64,000 bases of DNA from NCBI GenBank assembly GCA_015060905.1, contig SUXQ01000011.1, positions 18,327 through 82,326 on the forward strand, in the 5' to 3' direction. Below the pieces are notes generated by a model. The model did not search any database. It had not been told where the DNA came from and saw only the letters and a program-made list of their open reading frames with translations. Position 1 is the stretch's first letter, and each line of letters opens with the position of its first letter. A program made the translations under genes and the position numbers. The stretch is from Bacteroidales bacterium (GTDB lineage: Bacteria; Bacteroidota; Bacteroidia; Bacteroidales; Bacteroidaceae). Below are positions 53,236 through 61,111 of this stretch, piece by piece.

Positions 53236-53862
53236 ATGTTTGTAATTGTTTTTTCTACGGTTATGTTTGATACTTTTAATTTTGTCGATTTTTTCAGTGC
53301 TTTTATTGTGCTGTTTGCGGTTATTGACCCTATTGGTGCTATTCCTATTGTTATTTCCGTTCGTGAACAGGGTAGGGCTGTGAGTGCTTTTAGGGCGGTT
53401 GCTTATTCTTTGTTCCTGATGTGTCTTTTCTTTTTTATGGGCGAGGGGCTTCTGGAACTTTTTGGCGTTGATATTAATTCGTTTGCTGTTGCCGGTGGAT
53501 TGGTGCTGTTTCTTATGGCGATGGAGATGGTGCTCGATATTGAGATTTTCAAGAATGCGGGGCCTATCAAGGAGGCTACTTATGTGCCTTTGGTGTTTCC
53601 GCTGCTTGCCGGCGCAGGCTCGTTCACTACGTTGTTGTCGTTGCGTGCCGAGTATTCGGCGTTGAATATTTTGCTTGCACTTTGTGCGAATATGGTGGTG
53701 GTGTATGTGGTGCTGATGACTACCGGACGTATTCAGCGTCTGCTTGGAAAGTCGGGTATGTATTTTGTGAAGAAATTTTTCGGAATAATTCTGCTTGCGA
53801 TTTCTGTGAAGCTGTTTACTTCTAATTTGTCTTATCTTATTCAGAGTGTGTCGGGGCAGTAA
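53236..53862 (+). CDS. MarC-family membrane protein
   Basis: 208 residues with six membrane helices and the MarC pattern: FFSAFIVLFAVIDPIGAIPIVISV near the start, FAVAGGLVLFLMAMEMVL, and VPLVFPLLAGAGSFTTLLSL. A shorter start at 53263 (MFDTFN) is as likely. Function of MarC proteins is unclear. Ends in a good terminator. Confidence 0.88.
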   Translation: MFVIVFSTVMFDTFNFVDFFSAFIVLFAVIDPIGAIPIVISVREQGRAVSAFRAVAYSLFLMCLFFFMGEGLLELFGVDINSFAVAGGLVLFLMAMEMVLDIEIFKNAGPIKEATYVPLVFPLLAGAGSFTTLLSLRAEYSALNILLALCANMVVVYVVLMTTGRIQRLLGKSGMYFVKKFFGIILLAISVKLFTSNLSYLIQSVSGQ

Positions 53863-53880
53863 GGTTTTATAATGTATTTT

Positions 53881-53916
53881 AAAAGCGTGCGTATTTTTCG
53901 ATGCGCACGCTTTTTT
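53881..53916 (+). terminator. Terminator after the MarC-like gene
   Basis: GCGTGCG / CGCACGC hairpin with A-rich start and six T at the end, 18 nt past the stop. Confidence 0.8.
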
Positions 53917-53936
53917 ATTCCTTATTATAATAATGT

Positions 53937-54929
53937 CTATCTTTTGTATTTCTTGAACCCTGATGTTTCGCGTGTGAGCATTTTGCCTGTTTCGTCGGCG
54001 TAGATAAAATAGGCTTCAATCTCGGGGTGCTGTTCGCAGAATTGCATTGCTTTTTCGACTCCCATGACCATGAATGCTGTCGCAAGGGCGTCGGCGTAGG
54101 CGCACTCTTTGGCGATGACTGTGGCCGAGAGTAGCGAGTGTTCTACGGGGTAGCCGCTGTGTGGGTCGATGGTGTGTGAGTATTTTTTGCCGTCGATGTA
54201 GCGGTAGTTGCGGTAGTTGCCCGAGGTTGCCATGCTGCAGTCGGTGAGTCTCAGGATTGTTTGCAGTTCGTTGGTCTGCTTGGCGTCCTCTATGGGTTTG
54301 TTTACTCCTATTGTCCAGCGGTTGTCTTTGCTGTTTACTCCTTTCAGTGCTACTTCGCCGCCAATTTCCACCATGTAGTTATCGATGCCTTTGCTGCGGA
54401 GCATGCGTGCTACTGCGTCGCAGCCGTATCCTTTGGCTATTGCGCTACAGTTGAGCATTGTTTGCGGGTGTTCTTTCTTTATTTTTCCGTCGGCGAGGGA
54501 TATTTTGTTGTATCCTGTGTAGCTGAGCATTTCTTCGATTGTTGCCGAGTCGGGCTCGATGCCTTTTTTGAATCCGAATCCCCATGCATTGACGAGCGGG
54601 GCTACGGTAATGTCGAATGCTCCGTCGGTGGCTTGTGATACTTGTTGCGCCATGTTAATGACGTAGAGAAACATGCTGTCGGGGGTTGCATCTTCGTTGT
54701 TGTTTATCTTGCTGATGATGGAGCTTTTGTTGAAGGGCGAGAGGGAATTGTCTACCTGTTGAAGGGTGTTTTTTATCTCCTCTTTATAGCTTTTCTTTGA
54801 CTTGTATGTTATTCTGTATGTTGTGCCGAATATGTTGCCCTCTTCTTTTTGATAGGGTACGTTGCCGGTGAGTATGTATGCTGTTCCGGCTACGAGAAAC
54901 AGTAGAAAGATTATTTGCCAGCGTTTCAT
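53937..54929 (-). CDS. apbE: FAD:protein FMN transferase
   Basis: 330 residues, N-terminal signal anchor (WQIIFLLFLVAGTAYIL). ApbE motifs: GTTYRITYKSKK, DGAFDITVAPLVNAWGFG, AKGYGCDAVARMLRSKGI, GGEVALKGV, and the C-terminal SHTIDPHSGYPVEHSLLSATVI with the metal Asp. It attaches FMN to Thr of membrane proteins such as NqrB/NqrC or RnfG. It overlaps the DUF6048-like gene by 1 nt. Confidence 0.93.
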   Translation of the reverse strand: MKRWQIIFLLFLVAGTAYILTGNVPYQKEEGNIFGTTYRITYKSKKSYKEEIKNTLQQVDNSLSPFNKSSIISKINNNEDATPDSMFLYVINMAQQVSQATDGAFDITVAPLVNAWGFGFKKGIEPDSATIEEMLSYTGYNKISLADGKIKKEHPQTMLNCSAIAKGYGCDAVARMLRSKGIDNYMVEIGGEVALKGVNSKDNRWTIGVNKPIEDAKQTNELQTILRLTDCSMATSGNYRNYRYIDGKKYSHTIDPHSGYPVEHSLLSATVIAKECAYADALATAFMVMGVEKAMQFCEQHPEIEAYFIYADETGKMLTRETSGFKKYKR

Positions 54930-55621
54930 TATTTTTGTTTATATGGTATTTCGTATATTATGCTGTATGTTGCGCCGAAGCGTGTGTGGCGGTTTTTTCC
55001 GAATCCGGGGATGTATCCTACCCGGGTATATTCGCTGTTTATGACGTTCAGCCTTGCTTTGTAGCGTATGCACCAGCCCATGCGCAGGTTTTTCCAGATT
55101 TTGGCATTTACGCCGACTCCTAATTCTGCCCAGCTTGCGAATCCGCTAACATCAGAGTGTGAGAATGGAACTTCGCCGCCCCATACGGGGTCGTGAATCG
55201 GGGGCGAGGATACGTCGTATGTCATTTTGCTGCATCCGAAGCGCAGCGCGCCGTAGACGTAGTTGGGGCGGGGTGCTTTTCCTTTTTGGTAGCTGAAGTT
55301 GTAGTTAAGTCCGGCTCTGAAGTAGGGGGCGGCTGATTTGTAGTGTATTCCGAAATTTTCGTCGATAAAGTCGATGCTTGCGTAGCCGGCCTCAAAGGTC
55401 GGGAAGAATCTGTTGCCCAAGTTTGCTTCTATTGCAATTTCGCCGCTTTTGGCGTCGTCGAGGAACGAGCCTAGGTAACCGAGTATGTCTGCCGAGAGGT
55501 ATAATCCTTTGAATGCGAATGTGCTCTCTTTTTGCTGATTCTCTTTTTCTTGTGCCTCGACGGTTAGTGGCAGTGTGGTCAGCAGCAGGCTACTCAAAAA
55601 GATATAGTTTAATATTTTCAT
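54929..55621 (-). CDS. Outer-membrane barrel-like protein, DUF6048 type
   Basis: 230 residues. Signal peptide (MKILNYIFLSSLLLTTLPLTVEAQ) and a beta-rich body with alternating aromatic residues ending in a Tyr/Lys-rich tail (GATYSIIYEIPYKQK), like small outer-membrane barrels. It matches the DUF6048 group usually found beside a small lipoprotein as here. Overlaps its neighbours by 1 nt and 32 nt, so translation is coupled. Function unknown. Confidence 0.72.
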   Translation of the reverse strand: MKILNYIFLSSLLLTTLPLTVEAQEKENQQKESTFAFKGLYLSADILGYLGSFLDDAKSGEIAIEANLGNRFFPTFEAGYASIDFIDENFGIHYKSAAPYFRAGLNYNFSYQKGKAPRPNYVYGALRFGCSKMTYDVSSPPIHDPVWGGEVPFSHSDVSGFASWAELGVGVNAKIWKNLRMGWCIRYKARLNVINSEYTRVGYIPGFGKNRHTRFGATYSIIYEIPYKQK

Positions 55622-56105
55622 GCCAATTGAAGTCTATTAATGGTTCGTTTATTGCTGCCGAGTCTATCATGGTGTTTGTGTGGCGCAATCCTGTTAATTG
55701 GTGGTACATTGCCATTCCGCAGTCGGTGGAGATGAAGAAAGGAATGTTGCTGTGTTCCACGTAGAGTGTGTCGATGAGGTTCCCGCTGTATTCGAACACC
55801 AGCGTGTCGCAGTCGTGTGTGTAGCTTACGGGTAGCTGAAGCTCGGATGCTCCGACGAGGCTGTTTATTATGATGCTGTCGTTGCCGTTTATTATCAGCT
55901 TGACTGTCAGCGTGTCGGGGTAGCTGTATTTTTCGCTTAACGTGTCCTCTTGCATTTCCGATGCGTATAGTTGTATGCGGTTGTATGATACGTTGTTGAT
56001 GTTGCAGTCGGTACCATTCTCGCAGGCTGCTATTGTAAGTGTCAGCAATATTGCGATTATTGCTGCTGCTTTTTGCAGGGTGTTTATTCTTTTTATAAAT
56101 CTCAT
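55590..56105 (-). CDS. Small lipoprotein, DUF6452 type
   Basis: 171 residues from the ATG at 56105, which gives a signal with lipobox (AAAIIAILLTLTIAAC-ENG); the frame open further upstream is a shadow of the glycosyltransferase gene. The rest is a beta-sandwich with DTLTVKLIINGNDSIIINSL and CDTLVFEYSGNLIDTLYVEH. It overlaps the next gene by 32 nt, so the two are made together and may form a complex at the outer membrane. Confidence 0.72.
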   Translation of the reverse strand: MRFIKRINTLQKAAAIIAILLTLTIAACENGTDCNINNVSYNRIQLYASEMQEDTLSEKYSYPDTLTVKLIINGNDSIIINSLVGASELQLPVSYTHDCDTLVFEYSGNLIDTLYVEHSNIPFFISTDCGMAMYHQLTGLRHTNTMIDSAAINEPLIDFNWHENIKLYLFE

Positions 56106-56131
56106 GATGCTGGGAATTGTGCAGGAACGGG

Positions 56132-57082
56132 TTAAATTTCTTTGGCTATATTGTATTTGTTTCGTTCTTGCGAGGTGCGGCTTATAAGCTCTGCCAAAAA
56201 GCCTGTAAGGAATAGCTGGGTGCCTAATATCATCATTACTAATGATATGTAGAAGTATGGCGAGTCGGTTACAAGCCTGAAGGGGATGTTGTTTGCAAGG
56301 GCGTATAGTTTGCTTGCTCCCAATATGATTGCTGCTATGAATCCCAAGAAGAACATTGCTGTGCCCCATAGTCCGAAGATGTGCATGGGACGGTAGCTGA
56401 ATGTTGATAGGAACCACAGTGACATAAGGTCCAGATAGCCGTGAAAGAAGCGGCTTATTCCGAATTTGCTTTTTCCGTATTTGCGGGCCTGATGGTGTAC
56501 GACAAGTTCGCCTATTTTTGAGAATCCTGCGTTTTTTGCCAGATAGGGGATGTATCGGTGCATGTCACCGTAGACCTCTATGCTTTTTATTACTTCGTTC
56601 TTGTATGCTTTAAGGCCGCAGTTGAAGTCGTGCAGGTTTTTTATTCCCGAGACTTTGCGTGCGGTGGCGTTGAACAGTTTTGTGGGGATGGTTTTTGTCA
56701 GTGGGTCGTAGCGTTTCTTTTTGTAGCCCGATACAAGGTCGTATCCATCCTCGGTTATCATTTTGTAAAGAATGGGTATTTCGTCGGGGCTGTCCTGAAG
56801 GTCGGCGTCCATTGTTATTACCACGTTACCTTTGGCGCGCTCGAATCCGCAGTACAAGGCGGGGGATTTTCCGTAATTGCGACGGAATTTTATGCCGTGT
56901 ATGTTGTTGTTCTTTTCTTGCAGTTTTTCGATTATCTCCCAAGAGTTGTCGGTGCTGCCGTCGTTTATGAATATTATTTCGTATGTGTAGCTGTTGGCTG
57001 TCATCACACGCTCTATCCATGCGCTTAGTTCGGGCAGCGATTCTGCTTCGTTGTATAGGGGTATTATTACTGATATATCCAT
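56132..57082 (-). CDS. GT2 family glycosyltransferase (dolichyl-phosphate-mannose-synthase-like)
   Basis: 316 residues. GT-A domain: SVIIPLYNEAESLPEL, VITMDADLQDSPDEIP (DxD-type metal site), SGYKKKRYDPLTK; then two membrane helices (FGLWGTAMFFLGFIAAIIL and SPYFYISLVMMILGTQLFL). This GtrB/ArnC-like form moves a sugar from a nucleotide to a lipid carrier on the inner leaflet. Between a DUF4199 gene and the small lipoprotein. Confidence 0.92.
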   Translation of the reverse strand: MDISVIIPLYNEAESLPELSAWIERVMTANSYTYEIIFINDGSTDNSWEIIEKLQEKNNNIHGIKFRRNYGKSPALYCGFERAKGNVVITMDADLQDSPDEIPILYKMITEDGYDLVSGYKKKRYDPLTKTIPTKLFNATARKVSGIKNLHDFNCGLKAYKNEVIKSIEVYGDMHRYIPYLAKNAGFSKIGELVVHHQARKYGKSKFGISRFFHGYLDLMSLWFLSTFSYRPMHIFGLWGTAMFFLGFIAAIILGASKLYALANNIPFRLVTDSPYFYISLVMMILGTQLFLTGFLAELISRTSQERNKYNIAKEI

Positions 57083-57087
57083 GATTC

Positions 57088-57603
57088 TTATTTTTTGTAT
57101 ACTGCTAATGCTGTCAGGGGTGCCAAAATTGTCGATACGAATATGTTACTGGTGAAATATTGTATGCAGATGTCACCTGCGCTTAAATTTGCCAGAATGT
57201 TGTACGTCTCGGTAAGGGCGTTTTTCATCTCTTCGCCTATGTTCATTGCTTGATAGGCGTCTATCTGTTCTTTGAATGCCGATAGGGCAACGCCGTTGTC
57301 CATATATTGGAAATAAATGTAACAGGCTATTGCCGATAGTAGCGATGCGCACAGATATATTATTATCATCAGTGCCCACGAACTTATGAAATTCAGTCGG
57401 TTGCCACACTCCTTTTTTCTGTATTTTATTCCCAAATATCCGGCGTATATTGGCGAGACGACCAATATCAGTAGAAATATCAGTGATATTTCGGGGGTTG
57501 TAAGTGCTTTTATGTATATTGCAAATGCTGCAATCCACAGTATGCCAAGATAGGTGCCATATTTCATGGCGGCCTGTGTCAGGGCGTTGTTTCCTTTGTT
57601 CAT
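57088..57603 (-). CDS. DUF4199-type membrane protein
   Basis: 171 residues from the ATG at 57603 (an ATG ten codons earlier overlaps the promoter). Four membrane helices with YGTYLGILWIAAFAIYIKAL, LIFLLILVVSPIYAGYLGIKYRKKE and FISSWALMIIIYLCASLLSAIACY, a pattern of DUF4199 proteins. Five nt before the glycosyltransferase, so first gene of a five-gene operon ending with apbE. Promoter in repeat copy B. Confidence 0.75.
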   Translation of the reverse strand: MNKGNNALTQAAMKYGTYLGILWIAAFAIYIKALTTPEISLIFLLILVVSPIYAGYLGIKYRKKECGNRLNFISSWALMIIIYLCASLLSAIACYIYFQYMDNGVALSAFKEQIDAYQAMNIGEEMKNALTETYNILANLSAGDICIQYFTSNIFVSTILAPLTALAVYKK

Positions 57604-57630
57604 GATTGTTTTTATCCAATATTTATGTTG

Positions 57631-57721
57631 CAAAGATAGTGCAAACGAACGTAACGCAAGCTTGCTTGCAGGTTACAAAGTGAGTGCAGCCTATTTTCGC
57701 AGTATTTACTCTGCAAAGATA
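57631..57721 (-). repeat. Dispersed promoter-bearing repeat, copy B
   Basis: Nearly identical to copy A at 2434-2526; minus-strand CTTG-N18-TATCTTTG (57660-57631) sits 28 nt before the DUF4199 start codon and a second TATCTTTG lies 83 nt upstream. The repeated AAGATAGTGCAA blocks at both ends also recur in the tandem array that follows. Confidence 0.75.
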
Positions 57722-57763
57722 GTGCAAGCCGAGAGGAGAACAAAATAAATGTATTTATTTTTT

Positions 57764-58050
57764 CTCCCGAGGCGCCGCCTATCTTATCAAAAGATAGTGC
57801 AAGCCGGCTTTTTTTTCTCCCGAGGCGCCGCCTATCTTATCAAAAGATAGTGCAAGCCGGCTTTTTTTTCTCCCGAGGTACCGCCTATCTTATCAAAAGA
57901 TAGTGCAAGTCGGCTTTTTTTTCTCCCGAGGCGCCGCCTATCTTATCAAAAGATAGTGCAAGCCGGCTTTTTTTTCTCCCGAGGCGCCGCCTATCTTATC
58001 AAAAGATAGTGCAAGTCGGCTTTTTTTCTCCCAAGGCGCCGCCCATCCTA
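57764..58050. repeat. 53-bp tandem repeat array upstream of rpoD
   Basis: Five units start at 57764, 57817, 57870, 57923 and 57976, each 53 nt (the last 52), plus a partial sixth from 58028. Each unit reads CTCCCGAGGCGCCGCC, then the inverted repeat CTATCTT-atcaa-AAGATAG, then TGCAAGCCGGC and a T8 tract. GCCG and CGGC can close the stem, so every unit can form a terminator-like hairpin with a T run. Few substitutions separate the units. The whole 523-nt space between DUF4199 and rpoD (57634-58156) is otherwise repeat copy B and the rpoD promoter. Confidence 0.95.
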
Positions 58051-58124
58051 TATATACTAATGTTTTTTGTTGTTTGTTTGCAAACTTTTTTGGCAAAAGT
58101 CTTGTATTTTGAATAAAAATGTAT

Positions 58125-58132
58125 TATTTTTG
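58125..58132 (+). promoter_or_regulatory. rpoD promoter -7 box
   Basis: TATTTTTG, 24 nt before the rpoD ATG, with CTTG 20 nt upstream (58101-58104) as a weak -33 box. Confidence 0.5.
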
Positions 58133-58156
58133 CCGATTGAAATTGTACGTATCAAT

Positions 58157-59017
58157 ATGAGACAATTAAAAATTACCAAAAGTATCACAAACCGCGAAAG
58201 CGCATCGCTTGACAAGTACTTGCAAGAAATTGGCCGTGAAGATTTAATTACCGTCGAAGAAGAGGTAGAATTGGCACAGCAAATACGTAAGGGCAATCGT
58301 CAGGCGTTGGAGAAATTGACACGCGCGAATTTACGTTTCGTAGTTTCCGTCGCAAAGCAGTATCAGAACCAAGGATTGAGCCTTCCGGACCTCATTAACG
58401 AGGGTAATCTCGGATTGATTAAAGCTGCAGAGAAATTTGACGAGACACGTGGATTCAAGTTTATCAGTTACGCAGTTTGGTGGATCAGACAATCTATTCT
58501 TCAGGCTCTTGCCGAGCAATCGAGAATTGTGCGCTTGCCTTTGAACCAGGTTGGTTCTTTAAACAAAATCAGTAAAGCCTTCTCAAAATTCGAGCAAGAG
58601 AATGAACGTCGCCCCTCGGCCGAGGAGCTTGCCGAGCAGCTTGACCTGCCGGTAGACAAGGTTGTCGATTCATTGAAAGTATCGGGTAGACATATTTCTG
58701 TCGATGCTCCTTTCGTCGATGGCGAGGACAACAGTTTGTTGGATGTGCTTGTAAATGATGATTCACCTATGGCAGACAACACTCTGGTAAACGAATCTTT
58801 ATCGCGTGAGATTGACCGCGCACTCTCGACTTTGTCGGATAGAGAGAAGGAAATTATTCAAATGTTCTTCGGTATTGGAATGCAGGAGATGACGTTGGAA
58901 GAAATTGGCGATAAGTTCGGGCTTACACGTGAGCGCGTAAGACAGATTAAAGAGAAAGCTATCAGACGCTTGAAGCAAAATTCGCGAAGCAAATTGCTTA
59001 AATCCTATTTAGGATAA
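58157..59017 (+). CDS. rpoD: Primary RNA polymerase sigma factor
   Basis: 286 residues from the ATG at 58157 (MRQLKITKS); a longer open frame to 58067 is leader. The compact Bacteroidota form lacks the long region 1.1: region 1.2 ([28 protein letters not shown]), region 2 ([57 protein letters not shown]), region 3 and region 4 ([41 protein letters not shown]). It recognises the TTTG / TAnnTTTG promoters seen across the window. A terminator follows. Confidence 0.97.
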   Translation: MRQLKITKSITNRESASLDKYLQEIGREDLITVEEEVELAQQIRKGNRQALEKLTRANLRFVVSVAKQYQNQGLSLPDLINEGNLGLIKAAEKFDETRGFKFISYAVWWIRQSILQALAEQSRIVRLPLNQVGSLNKISKAFSKFEQENERRPSAEELAEQLDLPVDKVVDSLKVSGRHISVDAPFVDGEDNSLLDVLVNDDSPMADNTLVNESLSREIDRALSTLSDREKEIIQMFFGIGMQEMTLEEIGDKFGLTRERVRQIKEKAIRRLKQNSRSKLLKSYLG

Positions 59018-59042
59018 AAATATTTACGGTTATAGAATTGGG

Positions 59043-59079
59043 CGGGCTGCACTTAAAAAAGGTGCAGTCCGGTTTTTTT
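59043..59079 (+). terminator. Terminator after rpoD
   Basis: CGGGCTGCAC pairs with GTGCAGTCCG around an A-rich loop, then seven T, 25 nt past the stop. Confidence 0.85.
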
Positions 59080-59194
59080 ATCTGCTTTTCTTGTGATTCT
59101 TTGTTAAAAGGTGTTCCGCTAATTTTGTTATCGCTGCGATTTATCTTATCTTCGCGCCGTAATATTGTTGTTTCTTTAATTGAGATTAAATTAT

Positions 59195-59581
59195 ATGAAA
59201 AAATATTCTTTTGCTGCGATGCTTTTGATGCTCTTCTGTTGCTGCGCTGTTTGTGTGGCAAAAAAGCCTAAGAGTGTCTATCTGTTGGGTGTTTCTTATT
59301 CTTTTTCCGACTCGATAGTTTATTTTACCGAGATTCAGAAGATGGATAGTATTGTGTTTAATGCCGAGCATAAATTTTTACCCAATCGTCAGCACTATTC
59401 TTATGAATTGACCGATTATATGGCTTTTAAGGAGAATATGCCCGGTCGTCCTTCGGCTGTATTTTATGCAAAGAAGTTGTCGGCTTTGCAGAAAAAAGAG
59501 GCGAAACTGAAAAAGAAGCTCTTTAAAAAAAATAAGGCTGTGATGTATCTTGGTAATAAATTTTCGTTTACTCGTCCTTGA
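59195..59581 (+). CDS. Small secreted protein of unknown function
   Basis: 128 residues from Met at 59195 (MKKYSFAAMLLMLFCCCAVCVA signal peptide; Cys-rich, could be a lipobox at CCC). The mature part holds VYLLGVSYSFSDSIVYFTEIQKMDSI and a Lys-rich end (KKEAKLKKKLFKKNK). No family recognised. Its stop overlaps the next frame by 4 nt; the protease gene starts 9 nt later, so they form an operon. Confidence 0.65.
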   Translation: MKKYSFAAMLLMLFCCCAVCVAKKPKSVYLLGVSYSFSDSIVYFTEIQKMDSIVFNAEHKFLPNRQHYSYELTDYMAFKENMPGRPSAVFYAKKLSALQKKEAKLKKKLFKKNKAVMYLGNKFSFTRP

Positions 59582-59589
59582 TTCTTGTG

Positions 59590-60828
59590 ATGAAAAGTTG
59601 TAAGTTTATAGTAGTCTCGTTGTTTGTTCTTCTTTTTGGGCTTATGGCTCAAGGATGCAAGAAGTCTGACGATGTTTTTGATGATGGTGGCGGTACTGTG
59701 GTGGAGTTTGGCGATTCGGCTGCTCGCACGGTGCTTGTATATATTATGGCCGAGAATACTTTGGCCGGTTACGAGGGTTCTGATTTGCACGAGATGAAGA
59801 GCGGGGTGTCCTCGATTCCTGACAGTTGTTGTCTTTTGGCATTTGTCGATGGGCTGGGCGATCCTTATATTTGCCGTTTCTATGAAAATAAGGCCGGAGA
59901 GGCTGTTTGTGATACTGTCTACGAATTTAATGAGGATTTTTATTCAACCGACAGTGTGAAGTTCAAGGAGGTGCTGTCGTGGGTGTTGCAGGAGTTTCCT
60001 TCGAAAAAGTTCGGCCTTGTAATGTGGTCGCATGGGACAGGTTGGTTGTATGATGATACGAAGAAAAATAAAAGCATTGGTGTCGATAGTGGTAAGAATC
60101 TTGCTGTGGATATTTCGAGCTTTTCGCAGTGGATGGAGGTTGAGGAACTTGCCGATGTTTTAAAAACTTTGCCTGTAAAGACTGATTTTGTTCTTTTTGA
60201 TGCTTGCTTTATGCAGTGTGTCGAGGTTGCGTATGCTATGCGCGAGTCGGCCGAGTGGCTTATTGGCTCTCCTGCCGAAATACCGGGTAATGGTGCGCCG
60301 TATGATAGAATAATTCCTTCTATGTTCTCTTTTCCTTTTGATGCAGAGGAACTTATTGAGCAGTATAAGGCCGGTTATTCTGACTCTAACGGTGTTGTTC
60401 TTTCGGCTGTGAAATGTTCGGCTGTAGAGAGATTGGCCGAGGTTACTGCGGCTTTTATCCCTGCGTATTTTGCGCAAGATTTTAATATTGATGATTCCCG
60501 TGTTTTTTCTTATTTGCCCGATGGTCGTTTTACTGCTTTGACGGAGTATCCCGAGTATTCGGATATGAACGGGCAGATGTTGTTGCGTCTCTCGGATGAG
60601 GCTTATTTACTTTGGAAAGAGGCGCTGGATGCTGCTGTTCCTTACAGGGTTGCGTCGCGTCAGTGGTACTCGGGCGTGAAAAGGAGGTTTTTTAGTGTTG
60701 ATATGTATCAGTATGGTGGTCTTTCTATGTATGTGCCTCGCGATAAAAGTAATTATTCTGCGCTGAATGAGAATTTCAGAAGGACCGAATGGTACGAGGT
60801 TACAGGGTGGGAGAGTGCCGGTTGGTAG
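59590..60828 (+). CDS. Clostripain-related (C11 family) cysteine peptidase, lipoprotein
   Basis: 412 residues from Met at 59590. Lipobox LLFGLMAQGC. The core has VLVYIMAENTLAGYEGSDL, catalytic His in GLVMWSHGTGW and catalytic Cys in FDACFMQCVEVAY, all diagnostic of family C11, which cuts after basic residues and often self-processes. It would act at the cell surface or in the periplasm. Near the C-terminus GGLSMYVPRDKSNYSALN. Upstream small secreted protein may be its partner. Confidence 0.9.
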   Translation: MKSCKFIVVSLFVLLFGLMAQGCKKSDDVFDDGGGTVVEFGDSAARTVLVYIMAENTLAGYEGSDLHEMKSGVSSIPDSCCLLAFVDGLGDPYICRFYENKAGEAVCDTVYEFNEDFYSTDSVKFKEVLSWVLQEFPSKKFGLVMWSHGTGWLYDDTKKNKSIGVDSGKNLAVDISSFSQWMEVEELADVLKTLPVKTDFVLFDACFMQCVEVAYAMRESAEWLIGSPAEIPGNGAPYDRIIPSMFSFPFDAEELIEQYKAGYSDSNGVVLSAVKCSAVERLAEVTAAFIPAYFAQDFNIDDSRVFSYLPDGRFTALTEYPEYSDMNGQMLLRLSDEAYLLWKEALDAAVPYRVASRQWYSGVKRRFFSVDMYQYGGLSMYVPRDKSNYSALNENFRRTEWYEVTGWESAGW

Positions 60829-60858
60829 GCTTTTTCTTCTTAAGGATATTGATGTTAA

Positions 60859-60898
60859 AAGTGGCGGAAAATTAAAATATTTTAATTTTCCGCCACTT
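60859..60898. terminator. Perfect 40-nt palindrome terminator
   Basis: AAGTGGCGGAAAATTAAAAT followed by its exact reverse complement, 31 nt after the C11 gene. It folds as a hairpin with 18 bp or more and works in either direction. Confidence 0.8.
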
Positions 60899-60916
60899 GA
60901 ATTTTTCTATTGTTAC

Positions 60917-61111
60917 TTAGAAGCTGTTTAAATTTCTTTCAAAAAAATATATTACATTGCTCGCAAGTTGTGCTTGCCTTTTTATGCTCTTTTTTGCCTG
61001 TTTTTCCCTTTTTCGCAGTTACATAGCCCGCTATGCGTCTTAAAAAAATGAAAAAACATACTAAAAAAGACCTATAAAAATTTCAAGGACATAAATTTAA
61101 ACAACTTCTTA
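60917..61111. mobile_element. MITE-like element with inverted ends
   Basis: A 195-bp non-coding stretch with terminal inverted repeats TTAGAAGCTGTTTAAATTT (60917-60935) and AAATTTAAACAACTTCTTA (61093-61111), two mismatches. The inside is T-rich then A-rich, with the small hairpin CATAGCCCGCTATG. No transposase. The right end overlaps the stop codon (61111-61109) of the next gene. It looks like a non-autonomous miniature element, but could be a long terminator. Confidence 0.5.

Noticed and set aside
54929..56105. Frameshift between DUF6048- and DUF6452-type genes because of the 32-nt overlap
   Set aside because: Both have their own signal peptide and full-length domain, so the overlap is ordinary translational coupling.
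57764..58050. CRISPR array
   Set aside because: The units are contiguous with no unique spacers, each has a hairpin plus T run, and there are no cas genes.
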